Notes: a model not told the origin generated them from the letters alone. A stretch of 5,660 bases of DNA from an uncultured Eggerthellaceae bacterium (GCA_949450265.1 CASTMW010000092.1:1-5660), one strand, 5' to 3'; counted from the stretch's first letter, positions 1 to 5,660 are shown. A program made the numbers and translations.

Positions 1-10
1 CGCGGTTAGT
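1..10. repeat. Direct repeat copy 1 (CGCGGTTAGT)
   Basis: Identical to positions 33-42. The window begins at its first base, so the repeat may extend further to the left. The start-to-start distance between the copies is 32 bp, close to three helical turns. Confidence 0.6.
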
Positions 11-32
11 CTGGAAGGAATGGCCTGGGGGT

Positions 33-42
33 CGCGGTTAGT
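33..42. repeat. Direct repeat copy 2 (CGCGGTTAGT)
   Basis: Identical to positions 1-10 and in the same orientation. On the minus strand it reads ACTAACCGCG, in the spacer after the radical SAM gene. The bases after the two copies differ (AC here, CT after copy 1), so the match stops at 10 bp on that side. Confidence 0.6.
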
Positions 43-79
43 ACGAGAAGTTACGAAAATGCCAGTATATATGTACATT

Positions 80-1057
80 TTACGGCGATTCAGCGAAGGC
101 GTCTCCATATCTTGGCACCGCCTGAACGCCAAAATCGGGGATGAAGCTCTCGCTCGCAGCCGCCCCATCTTGCCAGAAATAATCCTCCACGCCCATCTTG
201 TCAGCCGCATCAAGGACGCATTCATACTCATCGTCTGTAAGAGCGCGGCCGAGCTCGGGGAACCGTTCGAGCGCAGCGGAAGCACGCACATCGCCTGCCG
301 CAGCAGCATCCACGAGAACGGGCGTGTACTGGCGCATGAGCGACAGTCGCACCGCATTCCCGAAGCGCTCATGCACACAGCGCACGACAGCGATGGAATC
401 GTCCGTATGCCCTGGCAACACCATATGACGGACCACCACCCCGCACACCATGTGCTCATGGCCGTCGCGACCGTCGAAGCAAGGGACGCCCGTCTGGCGC
501 ACCATCTCGTCCAAAGCGGCCATGGCGACCGCGGGATAATCCGCCACTCCCGAGAGCGCTGCCCCAAGGTCGGCATCGGCATACTTCATATCGGTCAGAT
601 ATATATCCACGATCCCAGCATTCTCCCGGATCGCGCTCACGGTCTCATACCCGCTCGTATTCCAAACAAGTGGAATGCGAAGGCCCTCACGGCGCGCAAG
701 GGCCACCGCCTCACGCACACTGGGCGCGAAATGGGTGGGCGTCACCATATTGATGTTCAGCGCTCCTTGCGCTTGCAGATCCAAGCACGCCTGCGCCACA
801 TCGCTTGCGCTCATGGTGCGCCCAGCACTTCGCTGCGAGATGGAGACATTCTGACAATAGACGCATCTGAGCGGACATCCGCTGAAGAAGATAGTGCCAC
901 TCCCTACGCTGCCGCTGATGGGCGGCTCTTCCCAAAAATGCAGCGCCGCCCGAGCAACACGCATGTGCCCATCCGTGCCGCACGCGCCGCGCGCACCCTC
1001 CGCACGCGCCGTACCACAGGCACGTGGGCAAAGACGACACGATGAATAGACGTCCAA
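80..1057 (-). CDS. PflX-like radical SAM protein (pyruvate formate-lyase activating enzyme-like)
   Basis: A 325-residue radical SAM protein of the PflX-like group. The N-terminal cysteine cluster CRLCPRACG (7-15) followed by Cys26-Gly27 is typical of this group. After GSGTIFFSG (52-60) comes the [4Fe-4S]/SAM motif CPLRCVYC (61-68, CX3CX2C), then QNVSISQ. Later family stretches are PLVWNTSGYE, DIYLTDMKYAD, VVVRHMVLPGH and LMRQYTPV, with SFIPDFG near the end. The SAM cluster cysteines are all present, so it should be catalytically competent. The substrate is not known for this group, and no glycyl-radical enzyme lies in the window, so 'activating enzyme' is a family label only. The start is TTG at 1055-1057, one nt after the preceding TGA, with no clear Shine-Dalgarno. 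The next ATG (codon 32) would remove the first four cysteines, and an in-frame stop at 1064-1066 blocks longer starts. It ends at TAA (80-82), with about 10 residues beyond the usual end. Confidence 0.9.
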   Translation of the reverse strand: MDVYSSCRLCPRACGTARAEGARGACGTDGHMRVARAALHFWEEPPISGSVGSGTIFFSGCPLRCVYCQNVSISQRSAGRTMSASDVAQACLDLQAQGALNINMVTPTHFAPSVREAVALARREGLRIPLVWNTSGYETVSAIRENAGIVDIYLTDMKYADADLGAALSGVADYPAVAMAALDEMVRQTGVPCFDGRDGHEHMVCGVVVRHMVLPGHTDDSIAVVRCVHERFGNAVRLSLMRQYTPVLVDAAAAGDVRASAALERFPELGRALTDDEYECVLDAADKMGVEDYFWQDGAAASESFIPDFGVQAVPRYGDAFAESP

Positions 1058-1058
1058 C

Positions 1059-2027
1059 TCAGTTCACGGAATATCCGAAGCCCATCTCCCCCGGATCCTC
1101 GTCGTCATCCAAGTAGTCAAGATAATCGGCATCGTCGCCATACGCATCCTGATCGACGAACTCTTCCTGAGCATAGAGCTGCTCCGCACGCTGCCAATCA
1201 AGCCCGTTCTCAGCACAGGATGCCTCATCGCCATACACCAGCGAAAGCGCCGCTGGCGACTTGTCAGCCCCTCCGATGACCGCAAGCAGTTCCAACAGAT
1301 GCAATGCCGATTCAGCCTGGGGGATGATCAGCTCATAATCGTCGGCTGCCATCAGTGCGGCGGACAGCTCCCCCATCAACATCTCGCAGGTGAACGCACC
1401 GTCGAAGCGCTTGGCGTCGATGGCTTGCAACATGCTCTGCGCAACGTAGTTGACCGGCTCAACGCGTGTATCGCCCATCTCCATGCTAGAGATGGACCGG
1501 CGCGAAGCCGCGAAAAGCGCCTGCGCTTCGATGGCCGATATCACCTCGGCGATATTCTGGATGGTATTGGTCGCCCGCGCCAGCTGCGCCGCACCGCCAC
1601 CGCCCATCATGCGCACGTCGCAGAACAGCGCATCCAGGATGTCGCGCACCGTATCTGCGCTGCCCTCCTCCCCTGCCGCGAAGCACACCAAGTTCGCACG
1701 ATCGAAGGCATCGGGAGCCACCATGTTCTTACATGCCAAGGGCGCCTCCACGAAACGCAGATCGGACAAGGTGGCGATGGCATTCATCTCGCGCGCGAAA
1801 TTCGGCGTCACCGCTGACAGATCCACCAGCACAGCACTGGGGCGCATCAACTGCATGAGCCCATCATCACCGAAGCACAGATCCTCCAGATCGTTCATGG
1901 AGGGAAAGAAAGTGATGACGGCATCCGCATCCGCGATGTCGTCCGTACAATCCCATCCGATATCGCTTAACCGGTCGCCGACCGCTTCGATGAACGCAGC
2001 CGCGCCGCGATACGCATATGCTCCCAA
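1059..2027 (-). CDS. Divergent, possibly inactive 3-hydroxyisobutyrate dehydrogenase-like NAD(P)-binding protein
   Basis: A 322-residue protein whose middle part follows the beta-hydroxyacid dehydrogenase fold: DADAVITFFPSMNDLEDLCFG (33-53), SAVLVDLSAVTP (64-75), RFVEAPLACK (91-100), GGGGAAQLARATNTIQN (142-158), and an all-helical C-terminal half ending the domain near 266. The family's signatures are eroded. The first Rossmann strand and GxGxxG loop are missing or cut, DAPVSGG is EAPLACK, the catalytic Lys of GxGxxxKxxxN aligns with Ala149 (Arg151 is near), and the KDLG motif is absent. About 20 residues of the first beta-alpha-beta unit are also lacking. The last 35 residues are acidic (14 Asp/Glu) with several Tyr. 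The only ordinary start is TTG at 2025-2027, 10 nt after AGGAAGG; see the findings for an ATA alternative. It could be a regulatory or cofactor-sensing protein, or a divergent enzyme. Confidence 0.8.
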   Translation of the reverse strand: MGAYAYRGAAAFIEAVGDRLSDIGWDCTDDIADADAVITFFPSMNDLEDLCFGDDGLMQLMRPSAVLVDLSAVTPNFAREMNAIATLSDLRFVEAPLACKNMVAPDAFDRANLVCFAAGEEGSADTVRDILDALFCDVRMMGGGGAAQLARATNTIQNIAEVISAIEAQALFAASRRSISSMEMGDTRVEPVNYVAQSMLQAIDAKRFDGAFTCEMLMGELSAALMAADDYELIIPQAESALHLLELLAVIGGADKSPAALSLVYGDEASCAENGLDWQRAEQLYAQEEFVDQDAYGDDADYLDYLDDDEDPGEMGFGYSVN

Positions 2028-2029
2028 AC

Positions 2030-2956
2030 CTATTCCGCCTTCCTGATGCGCTTGGCGATGCGATCGGCCACACTGAGGTTCTCACGCTTATCCGACCCCC
2101 AGAACGCCACTGCGAGCATGCCAGGCCCCACGTGGGAGCCGATCACGGGCCCGATGTTGCACGAGACCACCAGCAAGTCCTCGTCATCTTTGGTGATGAG
2201 GTCTTGCAGGCGCGCCATATCCTTCTCGCAATCCGCATTGCCCACGACCACATAGCCAGATCCACCATGGTCCGAAACGTTCTTCTTGTAATATTCTGCG
2301 AGCTGCTTGATGGCCTTCTTGCGGCCACGCGCAACGCCCACCAGTTTCAACGTGCCATCCACATCAATGGTCAGAAGCGGCTTCACATCCAAAGCCGAAC
2401 CAGCCACGGCAACGGTACTGGGGATGCGTCCGCCGCGGCGCAACGTCTCCAGGTCCTCCACCATGAACTCGCAATCCACGAAGTAGCGGGCCTCTTCAGC
2501 CCATGCGGCCAACTCAGACGCGGAAAGACCCTTGTCCATCTGGCGGACCGCCTCGAAGACCAGCGCTCCTTCCGCGATGGAGGCAAGATAGGTATCCACC
2601 ACATACAGCTCGAAGTCCGGATGCCGTTCGAGCACTTGATCGCGCACCATGCACGCCACATCGAAGCTACCCGACAGGCCGCTGGTGAAGGAAAGGTACA
2701 CGGTGGGCACCCCCGCAGATGCAGCCGTCTCGAAGGCGGCCGTCAGCACCGGCACGGTCAACTGGCTCGTGGACGGCTCCGCCCCCTTCTTCATGGCACC
2801 GTAGAACTCCCCAGCGGACGCGGTCTGGAACAGATCGTCCTCGAACGTCCTCTCGTCCATGATGTAAGGGAATCTGAGCAGCGTGATCTCATCGCGTGCG
2901 AGCAGCTGCGCCGGAAGATCGCAGCATGAATCGATTATCAGATGACATGTTCCCAT
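2030..2956 (-). CDS. DegV family fatty-acid-binding protein, second of a tandem pair
   Basis: A 308-residue complete DegV protein. Landmarks: LIIDSCCDLP (6-15), PSTSQLTVP (61-69), SFTSGLSGSF (89-98), VVDTYLAS (119-126), VEDLETLRRGGRIPS (166-180), VKPLLTIDVDG (191-201), VARGRKKAI (208-216) and the late NIGPVIGSHVGPG (267-279). It differs clearly from the DegV protein encoded just upstream: the usual GxASALLG stretch after GGRI is here PSTVAVAGSALD, and the N-terminal loop carries Cys-Cys. It is therefore an old paralogue, not a recent duplication, and may select another fatty acid, as different FakB proteins do in Firmicutes. That specificity is inference. The ATG at 2954-2956 is the natural start, 8 nt after the preceding stop. 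The TAG stop (2030-2032) is 2 nt from the likely TTG start of the next gene. Confidence 0.93.
   Translation of the reverse strand: MGTCHLIIDSCCDLPAQLLARDEITLLRFPYIMDERTFEDDLFQTASAGEFYGAMKKGAEPSTSQLTVPVLTAAFETAASAGVPTVYLSFTSGLSGSFDVACMVRDQVLERHPDFELYVVDTYLASIAEGALVFEAVRQMDKGLSASELAAWAEEARYFVDCEFMVEDLETLRRGGRIPSTVAVAGSALDVKPLLTIDVDGTLKLVGVARGRKKAIKQLAEYYKKNVSDHGGSGYVVVGNADCEKDMARLQDLITKDDEDLLVVSCNIGPVIGSHVGPGMLAVAFWGSDKRENLSVADRIAKRIRKAE
2038..2044 (-). promoter_or_regulatory. Probable ribosome binding site of the dehydrogenase-like gene
   Basis: The minus strand reads AGGAAGG inside the last codons of the preceding DegV gene. It lies 10 nt before TTG (2025-2027) and 4 nt before an in-frame ATA (2031-2033). 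The 10-nt spacing is long but usable; the 4-nt spacing equals that of the gene just upstream. Confidence 0.5.
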
Positions 2957-2960
2957 CGTT

Positions 2961-2966
2961 CCTCCT
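2961..2966 (-). promoter_or_regulatory. Shine-Dalgarno of the second DegV gene, overlapping the upstream stop codon
   Basis: The minus strand reads AGGAGG, 4 nt before the ATG at 2954-2956. Its first two bases are the last two of the TAG stop (2965-2967) of the preceding DegV gene, so termination and re-initiation occupy the same few bases. This is a typical arrangement for coupled translation. Confidence 0.75.
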
Positions 2967-3867
2967 ACACCGCCACCACGAGCTCGCTCGCACTGCCGGT
3001 CAACTTGTCACGGATCATATCGAAGCATTCATAGGCGATGCCGACCGCAGGCCCCACATGTGCTCCAAGGACAGGGCTGACCGGCAGCACCTCCACCGCA
3101 CGCCCTGCCACGGCCTCCACCGCTTCGCGAAACTGCTCGATCGCCTTCGATCGCTTCCCGATGTAGTGCACCACCACGCGCTTCAGACCGTAGCGCTGCA
3201 TATCGTCCCGCAGCTGCTCGACCATGGCGGCCAATGCACGCCTGTGGGTCCGCACCTTCGCGAACGTGTCAGCACGACCATCCTTCACGGTGAGGATCGG
3301 CGATATGCGCACGACCTGCCCGAGCAGCGCGGAAGCTGCCCCGATGCGCCCGCCCGCCTTCAGGAACGCCAGCGAATCGGGAACGAACAGGATCCTGCTG
3401 CGCGTCACCGCCACCTCAGCCGCCGCCAGCACATCGGCGAACGATGAGCCCACATCGCGCGCATCCGCTGCATCCAGCGCGCAGAACGCTTCGTCATACC
3501 CTGCTGAGACTGAATCCAGCAGTGCGCATTCGAAGTCGATATGGTGACTCTTCACCATGCGCGCAGCGCGCACCGCACCTTCGAAGGTACCCGAGAGCGA
3601 CGATGAGAGGAACACCCCCACCACATCATCACCCGCTTGCGCTGCATCCTCGAACAGCCCTTCCAGCAGATGGGCTGACGGTTGGCTGGAGGTCGGAATG
3701 TCGTCGATGCGCTCTTCCAGCGTCTCATAGAACGCCGGGATGTCCATTTCGGTCTCCACGTGCTCTACCCCATCGAAATGCAGGAACAGAGGAACCACCG
3801 TGATGTCATGCTCGGCAGCTACCTCAGCTGGTATGGACGCGACCGAATCGGTGATGATCCGTATCAT
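2965..3867 (-). CDS. DegV family fatty-acid-binding protein, first of a tandem pair
   Basis: A 300-residue complete DegV protein. Members bind one fatty acid, and the FakB branch presents it to the kinase FakA for acyl-phosphate formation used in phospholipid synthesis. Visible landmarks: N-terminal IITDSVASIP (4-13), TSSQPS (59-64), SSSLSGTFEGA (88-98), DSVSAG (118-123), SLAFLKAGGRIGAASALLG (165-183), SPILTVKDG (189-197) with KVRTHRRAL (204-212), and VLGAHVGP (266-273). The Thr/Ser-rich loops, the GGRIG arginine and the late His are the positions known in the family to surround the ligand carboxylate or contact the kinase. The frame stays open upstream to 4071, but the extra 68 residues overlap pncB antiparallel-free on the same strand, look unlike DegV, and lack the strong Shine-Dalgarno found just before 3867, so I place the start at the ATG there. 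Ligand and kinase partner are unknown; no FakA-like gene is in the window. Confidence 0.93.
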   Translation of the reverse strand: MIRIITDSVASIPAEVAAEHDITVVPLFLHFDGVEHVETEMDIPAFYETLEERIDDIPTSSQPSAHLLEGLFEDAAQAGDDVVGVFLSSSLSGTFEGAVRAARMVKSHHIDFECALLDSVSAGYDEAFCALDAADARDVGSSFADVLAAAEVAVTRSRILFVPDSLAFLKAGGRIGAASALLGQVVRISPILTVKDGRADTFAKVRTHRRALAAMVEQLRDDMQRYGLKRVVVHYIGKRSKAIEQFREAVEAVAGRAVEVLPVSPVLGAHVGPAVGIAYECFDMIRDKLTGSASELVVAV

Positions 3868-3875
3868 GGGCGCTG

Positions 3876-3885
3876 CCTCCTTCCT
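3876..3885 (-). promoter_or_regulatory. Strong Shine-Dalgarno that fixes the start of the first DegV gene
   Basis: The minus strand reads AGGAAGGAGG, with the GGAGG core at 3876-3880, 8 nt before the ATG at 3865-3867. It lies in the 19-nt gap after the pncB stop (3887-3889). This is the best ribosome site in the window and rules against the longer open frame starting at 4071. Confidence 0.85.
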
Positions 3886-3886
3886 C

Positions 3887-5356
3887 TCATGAACGACCGG
3901 GCACATGGCGAAGGCGAGCCACCAAGCCCTGCCGCCGCCCATGAAGACCCTGCTCAAGGCCGACCGGATACGTATGGGGGTTGAGCATGCGCAGCTGGCT
4001 CTCGTCGAGCGTGGCCAGACCTGCGCGCGCACGCTCGCGTGCCGCCTCAGCATCGCCTGGGTCATAGGCATCCGTCAGCGCACCCTGGCGCAAAAGCGGC
4101 TCGAGCAGCACCTCGAAGCGCTTCCCTGCCAACCGCTTCTGACGCAGCGCATCCATGGGATCGACGATGATCTCGTCGGGCTCCACATCGGCGTTCACGT
4201 CGTAGACCATGTCCCCTGCCACATGCCCATCGTCGTGGTAGTAACGGCGCACGTTCAAAACGCCCGGGAAGGTCAGCTTGGAAGCGCTCTCGGATATCTT
4301 GAGCCGGTCCTCCCACGCATCCTTGCCTGACGCCTTCACAGCAGAGAGCTTATAGACACCGCCCAGCGTCGGCTGGTCGTAGGCCGTGGCCAGCTTCGTG
4401 CCCACACCCCACGCGTCCACCGGCGCGCCTTGATCCAAGATGGATTCGATCGTGCGCTCGTCCAGGTCGTTCGACAGCACGATGCCCACCTCGGGCAAGC
4501 CAGCCTCATCCAGCATCGCGCGCGCCTTCGATGCCAGCCACGCCAGATCCCCCGAATCGATGCGCACCGCCCCGAGAGCCTCTCCGCGCTGGCGCATCTC
4601 AAGCCCCACCGTGATGGCATTGCGCACGCCTTGCTCGACATCGTAGGTGTCCACCAGAAGCGTGCAATTCGACGGGAAGGCCTGCGCGTATGCGCGGAAC
4701 GCTTCCAATTCGCTCTCGAAGGACATGACCCAGGAATGCGAATGCGTGCCCGACACCGGAATGTCGAAGACCTTGCCTGCCAGCACGTTCGACGTGGAAG
4801 CGCATCCTCCGATATAGGCCGCACGGCTGGCCCACAGCCCGCCGCTGCCCTGCGCGCGCCGCAGCCCGAACTCCGCCACCGGGGCACCGCCGGTCGCGCG
4901 GCACACCCGTGCCGCCTTCGTGGCGATCAGCGTTTGGAAATTGATGCAGTTGAGCAGCGCCGTCTCCAAAAGCTGGCACTGCATGATGGGTCCGCGCACT
5001 ACTACGATGGGCTCATGCGGAAAGACCACGGTGCCTTCGCGCACCGCATCCACATCCACACTGAGCGACATCGTTGCAAGGAACGCCAGGAAATCAGGAT
5101 CGAACAGCGCAGCGCCGTCAGGCGCCGGTATGCTGGCAAGATATGCGATGTCCTCTTCCGAGAACGCATAGTCGGTCAGGATCTCGGCCAGCTGCTCCAT
5201 CCCGCATGCGACGGCATAGCCACCCTGGAACGGATAGTCGCGGAAGAACATCGTGAAGGCGGCCTGATCGTCCAGCTTGCCCGCCTTCCAATAGCCTTGC
5301 GCCATGGTCAGCTGATAGAGATCGGTATAGAGCGCCCAATCGAGCTTCATCATCAC
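3887..5356 (-). CDS. pncB: Nicotinate phosphoribosyltransferase
   Basis: Converts nicotinate and PRPP to nicotinate mononucleotide (ATP-stimulated in the family), the entry step of the Preiss-Handler NAD salvage route, in the cytoplasm. The 489 residues match the longer Gram-positive/eukaryotic type; E. coli PncB is about 400. Recognised motifs in order: TDLYQLTMAQGYW (11-23), FFRDYPFQGGYA (37-48), EFGLRRAQG (162-170), GTHSHSW (203-209), LVDTYD (234-239), RIDSGDL (265-271), SNDLDE (295-300), GVGTKLATA (317-325), LGGVYKL (331-337), and a closing NPHTYPV (459-465). By the GTxxH pattern of the family, His207 is the expected phosphorylated histidine. The start is one of GTG 5356, ATG 5353 or ATG 5350. 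I chose GTG because it lies 7 nt after an AAGG and forms a GTGA overlap with the upstream stop. The C-terminus is complete. Next comes a DegV gene after 19 nt. Confidence 0.96.
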   Translation of the reverse strand: MMMKLDWALYTDLYQLTMAQGYWKAGKLDDQAAFTMFFRDYPFQGGYAVACGMEQLAEILTDYAFSEEDIAYLASIPAPDGAALFDPDFLAFLATMSLSVDVDAVREGTVVFPHEPIVVVRGPIMQCQLLETALLNCINFQTLIATKAARVCRATGGAPVAEFGLRRAQGSGGLWASRAAYIGGCASTSNVLAGKVFDIPVSGTHSHSWVMSFESELEAFRAYAQAFPSNCTLLVDTYDVEQGVRNAITVGLEMRQRGEALGAVRIDSGDLAWLASKARAMLDEAGLPEVGIVLSNDLDERTIESILDQGAPVDAWGVGTKLATAYDQPTLGGVYKLSAVKASGKDAWEDRLKISESASKLTFPGVLNVRRYYHDDGHVAGDMVYDVNADVEPDEIIVDPMDALRQKRLAGKRFEVLLEPLLRQGALTDAYDPGDAEAARERARAGLATLDESQLRMLNPHTYPVGLEQGLHGRRQGLVARLRHVPGRS

Positions 5357-5660
5357 GAGCCGCCCTTCGCGGCGTCGGTGCCACCTTGCGATGCCTGCCC
5401 TTGTCCTTTGCTGCGACGCCGTCTGCGCCGACGTGGCTTCTGCCCCTCTTTGGCCTGCGACGCCTCTTGCGAGAGGGCCGAAGAGCGATGCCCGGGGCGA
5501 AGATCCTTGTTGGCGCTGCCGCTCTTGCCCTTTGCCTTGCTCTTGGTCGTGAGCTTGGCATCCTTCTTCTGATCGGAGCGCTGCACCTTCTCCGTGGTGG
5601 CCTCACCCCCCGATATCTTGGTGGAGCGGCGTCGACGCTGCTTGCGCGCTGACTCGGATG
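5353..5660 (-). CDS. 3' end of an unidentified gene with a basic Arg/Lys-rich C-terminal tail (5' part outside window)
   Basis: Only the last 101 residues and the TGA stop (5353-5355) are inside the window; the frame stays open to the window edge. About 30 of the 101 residues are Lys or Arg against 9 Asp/Glu, and the rest is mostly Ser, Gly, Ala, Gln and Thr, so this is a disordered polycationic tail. There is an RRRR run near 5626-5637 and a run of seven Arg at 5413-5433. The seven Arg codons are mixed (CGN and AGA), so the run looks kept at protein level rather than being a DNA repeat. Such tails usually bind RNA or DNA and occur on DEAD-box helicases, RNases and some ribosome-associated proteins, but no catalytic domain is visible and I cannot name the product. 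A GTG at 5584-5586 could start a short frame, but the open frame continues upstream, so I read it as internal Val. The stop overlaps the pncB start. Confidence 0.75.
   Translation of the reverse strand, partial: SESARKQRRRRSTKISGGEATTEKVQRSDQKKDAKLTTKSKAKGKSGSANKDLRPGHRSSALSQEASQAKEGQKPRRRRRRRSKGQGQASQGGTDAAKGGS
5361..5368 (-). promoter_or_regulatory. Ribosome binding site of pncB
   Basis: The minus strand reads GAAGGGCG here. Its AAGG core (5364-5367) lies 7 nt before the GTG at 5356, 10 nt before the ATG at 5353 and 13 nt before the ATG at 5350. The site sits inside the 3' end of the upstream gene, as expected for coupled translation, and it favours GTG or the first ATG as start. Confidence 0.55.

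Larger units (their letters stand above)
1..79. other. Non-coding stretch downstream of the operon
   Basis: I see no gene supported here. The part next to the last stop codon is AT-rich (about 56-82) and contains the 8-bp palindrome ATGTACAT at 71-78. The rest is GC-rich and carries a 10-bp direct repeat. I found no stem-loop with a T-run on either strand, so no intrinsic terminator can be called. A TATATA-like stretch (65-70) could serve as a -10 for a leftward gene beyond the window, but no matching -35 is evident. Confidence 0.5.

Noticed and set aside
1..79. An intrinsic terminator after the last gene
   Set aside because: I found no stable inverted repeat followed by a T-run on either strand; the repeat here is direct, not inverted.
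20..1045. A 341-codon open frame on the plus strand, preceded by a GGAAGG-like sequence
   Set aside because: It lies antisense to nearly the whole radical SAM gene, which has clear motifs. The translation is rich in His and Arg with no recognisable domain, as is common for antisense frames in GC-rich genes.
2018..2929. A 303-codon open frame on the plus strand
   Set aside because: Antisense to the second DegV gene; composition is His/Arg-rich and no family is recognisable.
3868..4071. N-terminal extension of the first DegV protein back to an ATG at 4071
   Set aside because: The extra 68 residues overlap the end of pncB, do not look like a DegV N-terminus, and a perfect Shine-Dalgarno precedes the ATG at 3867.
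4599..4979. A 126-codon minus-strand frame inside pncB
   Set aside because: It is a frame-shifted reading of pncB codons; pncB itself is continuous and carries all the family motifs.
4430..5572. A 380-codon open frame on the plus strand
   Set aside because: Antisense to pncB and the basic-tail gene. No motif is visible, and pncB on the other strand is certain.
5386..5652. An 88-codon plus-strand frame with a hydrophobic Leu/Ala stretch that looks like a membrane protein
   Set aside because: The hydrophobicity is the antisense image of the Lys/Arg/Ser/Ala-rich tail on the minus strand.

Overview
The window reads as high-GC chromosomal DNA from a bacterium. Every gene I can support lies on the minus strand, so transcription runs from position 5660 towards 1. 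GC-rich codon use, good Shine-Dalgarno sites, TTG/GTG starts and the gene mix (two DegV proteins, a PflX-like radical SAM protein, a nicotinate phosphoribosyltransferase) fit a high-GC Gram-positive anaerobe. Coriobacteriia/Eggerthellaceae is my best guess. That placement is an inference, because no rRNA or other marker gene is present.

Layout in order of transcription: (1) the 3' end of an unidentified gene with a strongly basic, Arg/Lys-rich C-terminal tail (5353-5660, cut by the window edge); (2) pncB, nicotinate phosphoribosyltransferase (3887-5356), whose GTG start overlaps the stop of gene 1 by 4 nt; (3) a 300-aa DegV-family lipid-binding protein (2965-3867), 19 nt after pncB; (4) a second, divergent 308-aa DegV protein (2030-2956), 8 nt later; (5) a protein related to 3-hydroxyisobutyrate dehydrogenase with a shortened N-terminus and eroded signature motifs (1059-2027, TTG start); (6) a PflX-like radical SAM protein (80-1057, TTG start, 1 nt after gene 5). 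Positions 1-79 are non-coding as far as I can see. They are AT-richer near the last stop codon and carry a 10-bp direct repeat spaced 32 bp apart. No promoter or clear terminator is visible in the window.

The tight spacing (4-nt overlap, then gaps of 19, 8, 2 and 1 nt) indicates one polycistronic, translationally coupled unit. Its functions are NAD salvage (pncB), fatty-acid binding or delivery (DegV/FakB-type proteins), a probable dinucleotide-fold protein and a radical SAM enzyme of unknown substrate. A common pathway cannot be read from the sequence. I see no mobile element, CRISPR array, tRNA or rRNA, and no clear previously undescribed system. The most interesting points are the degenerate dehydrogenase with its ambiguous start, and the spaced repeat after the operon.
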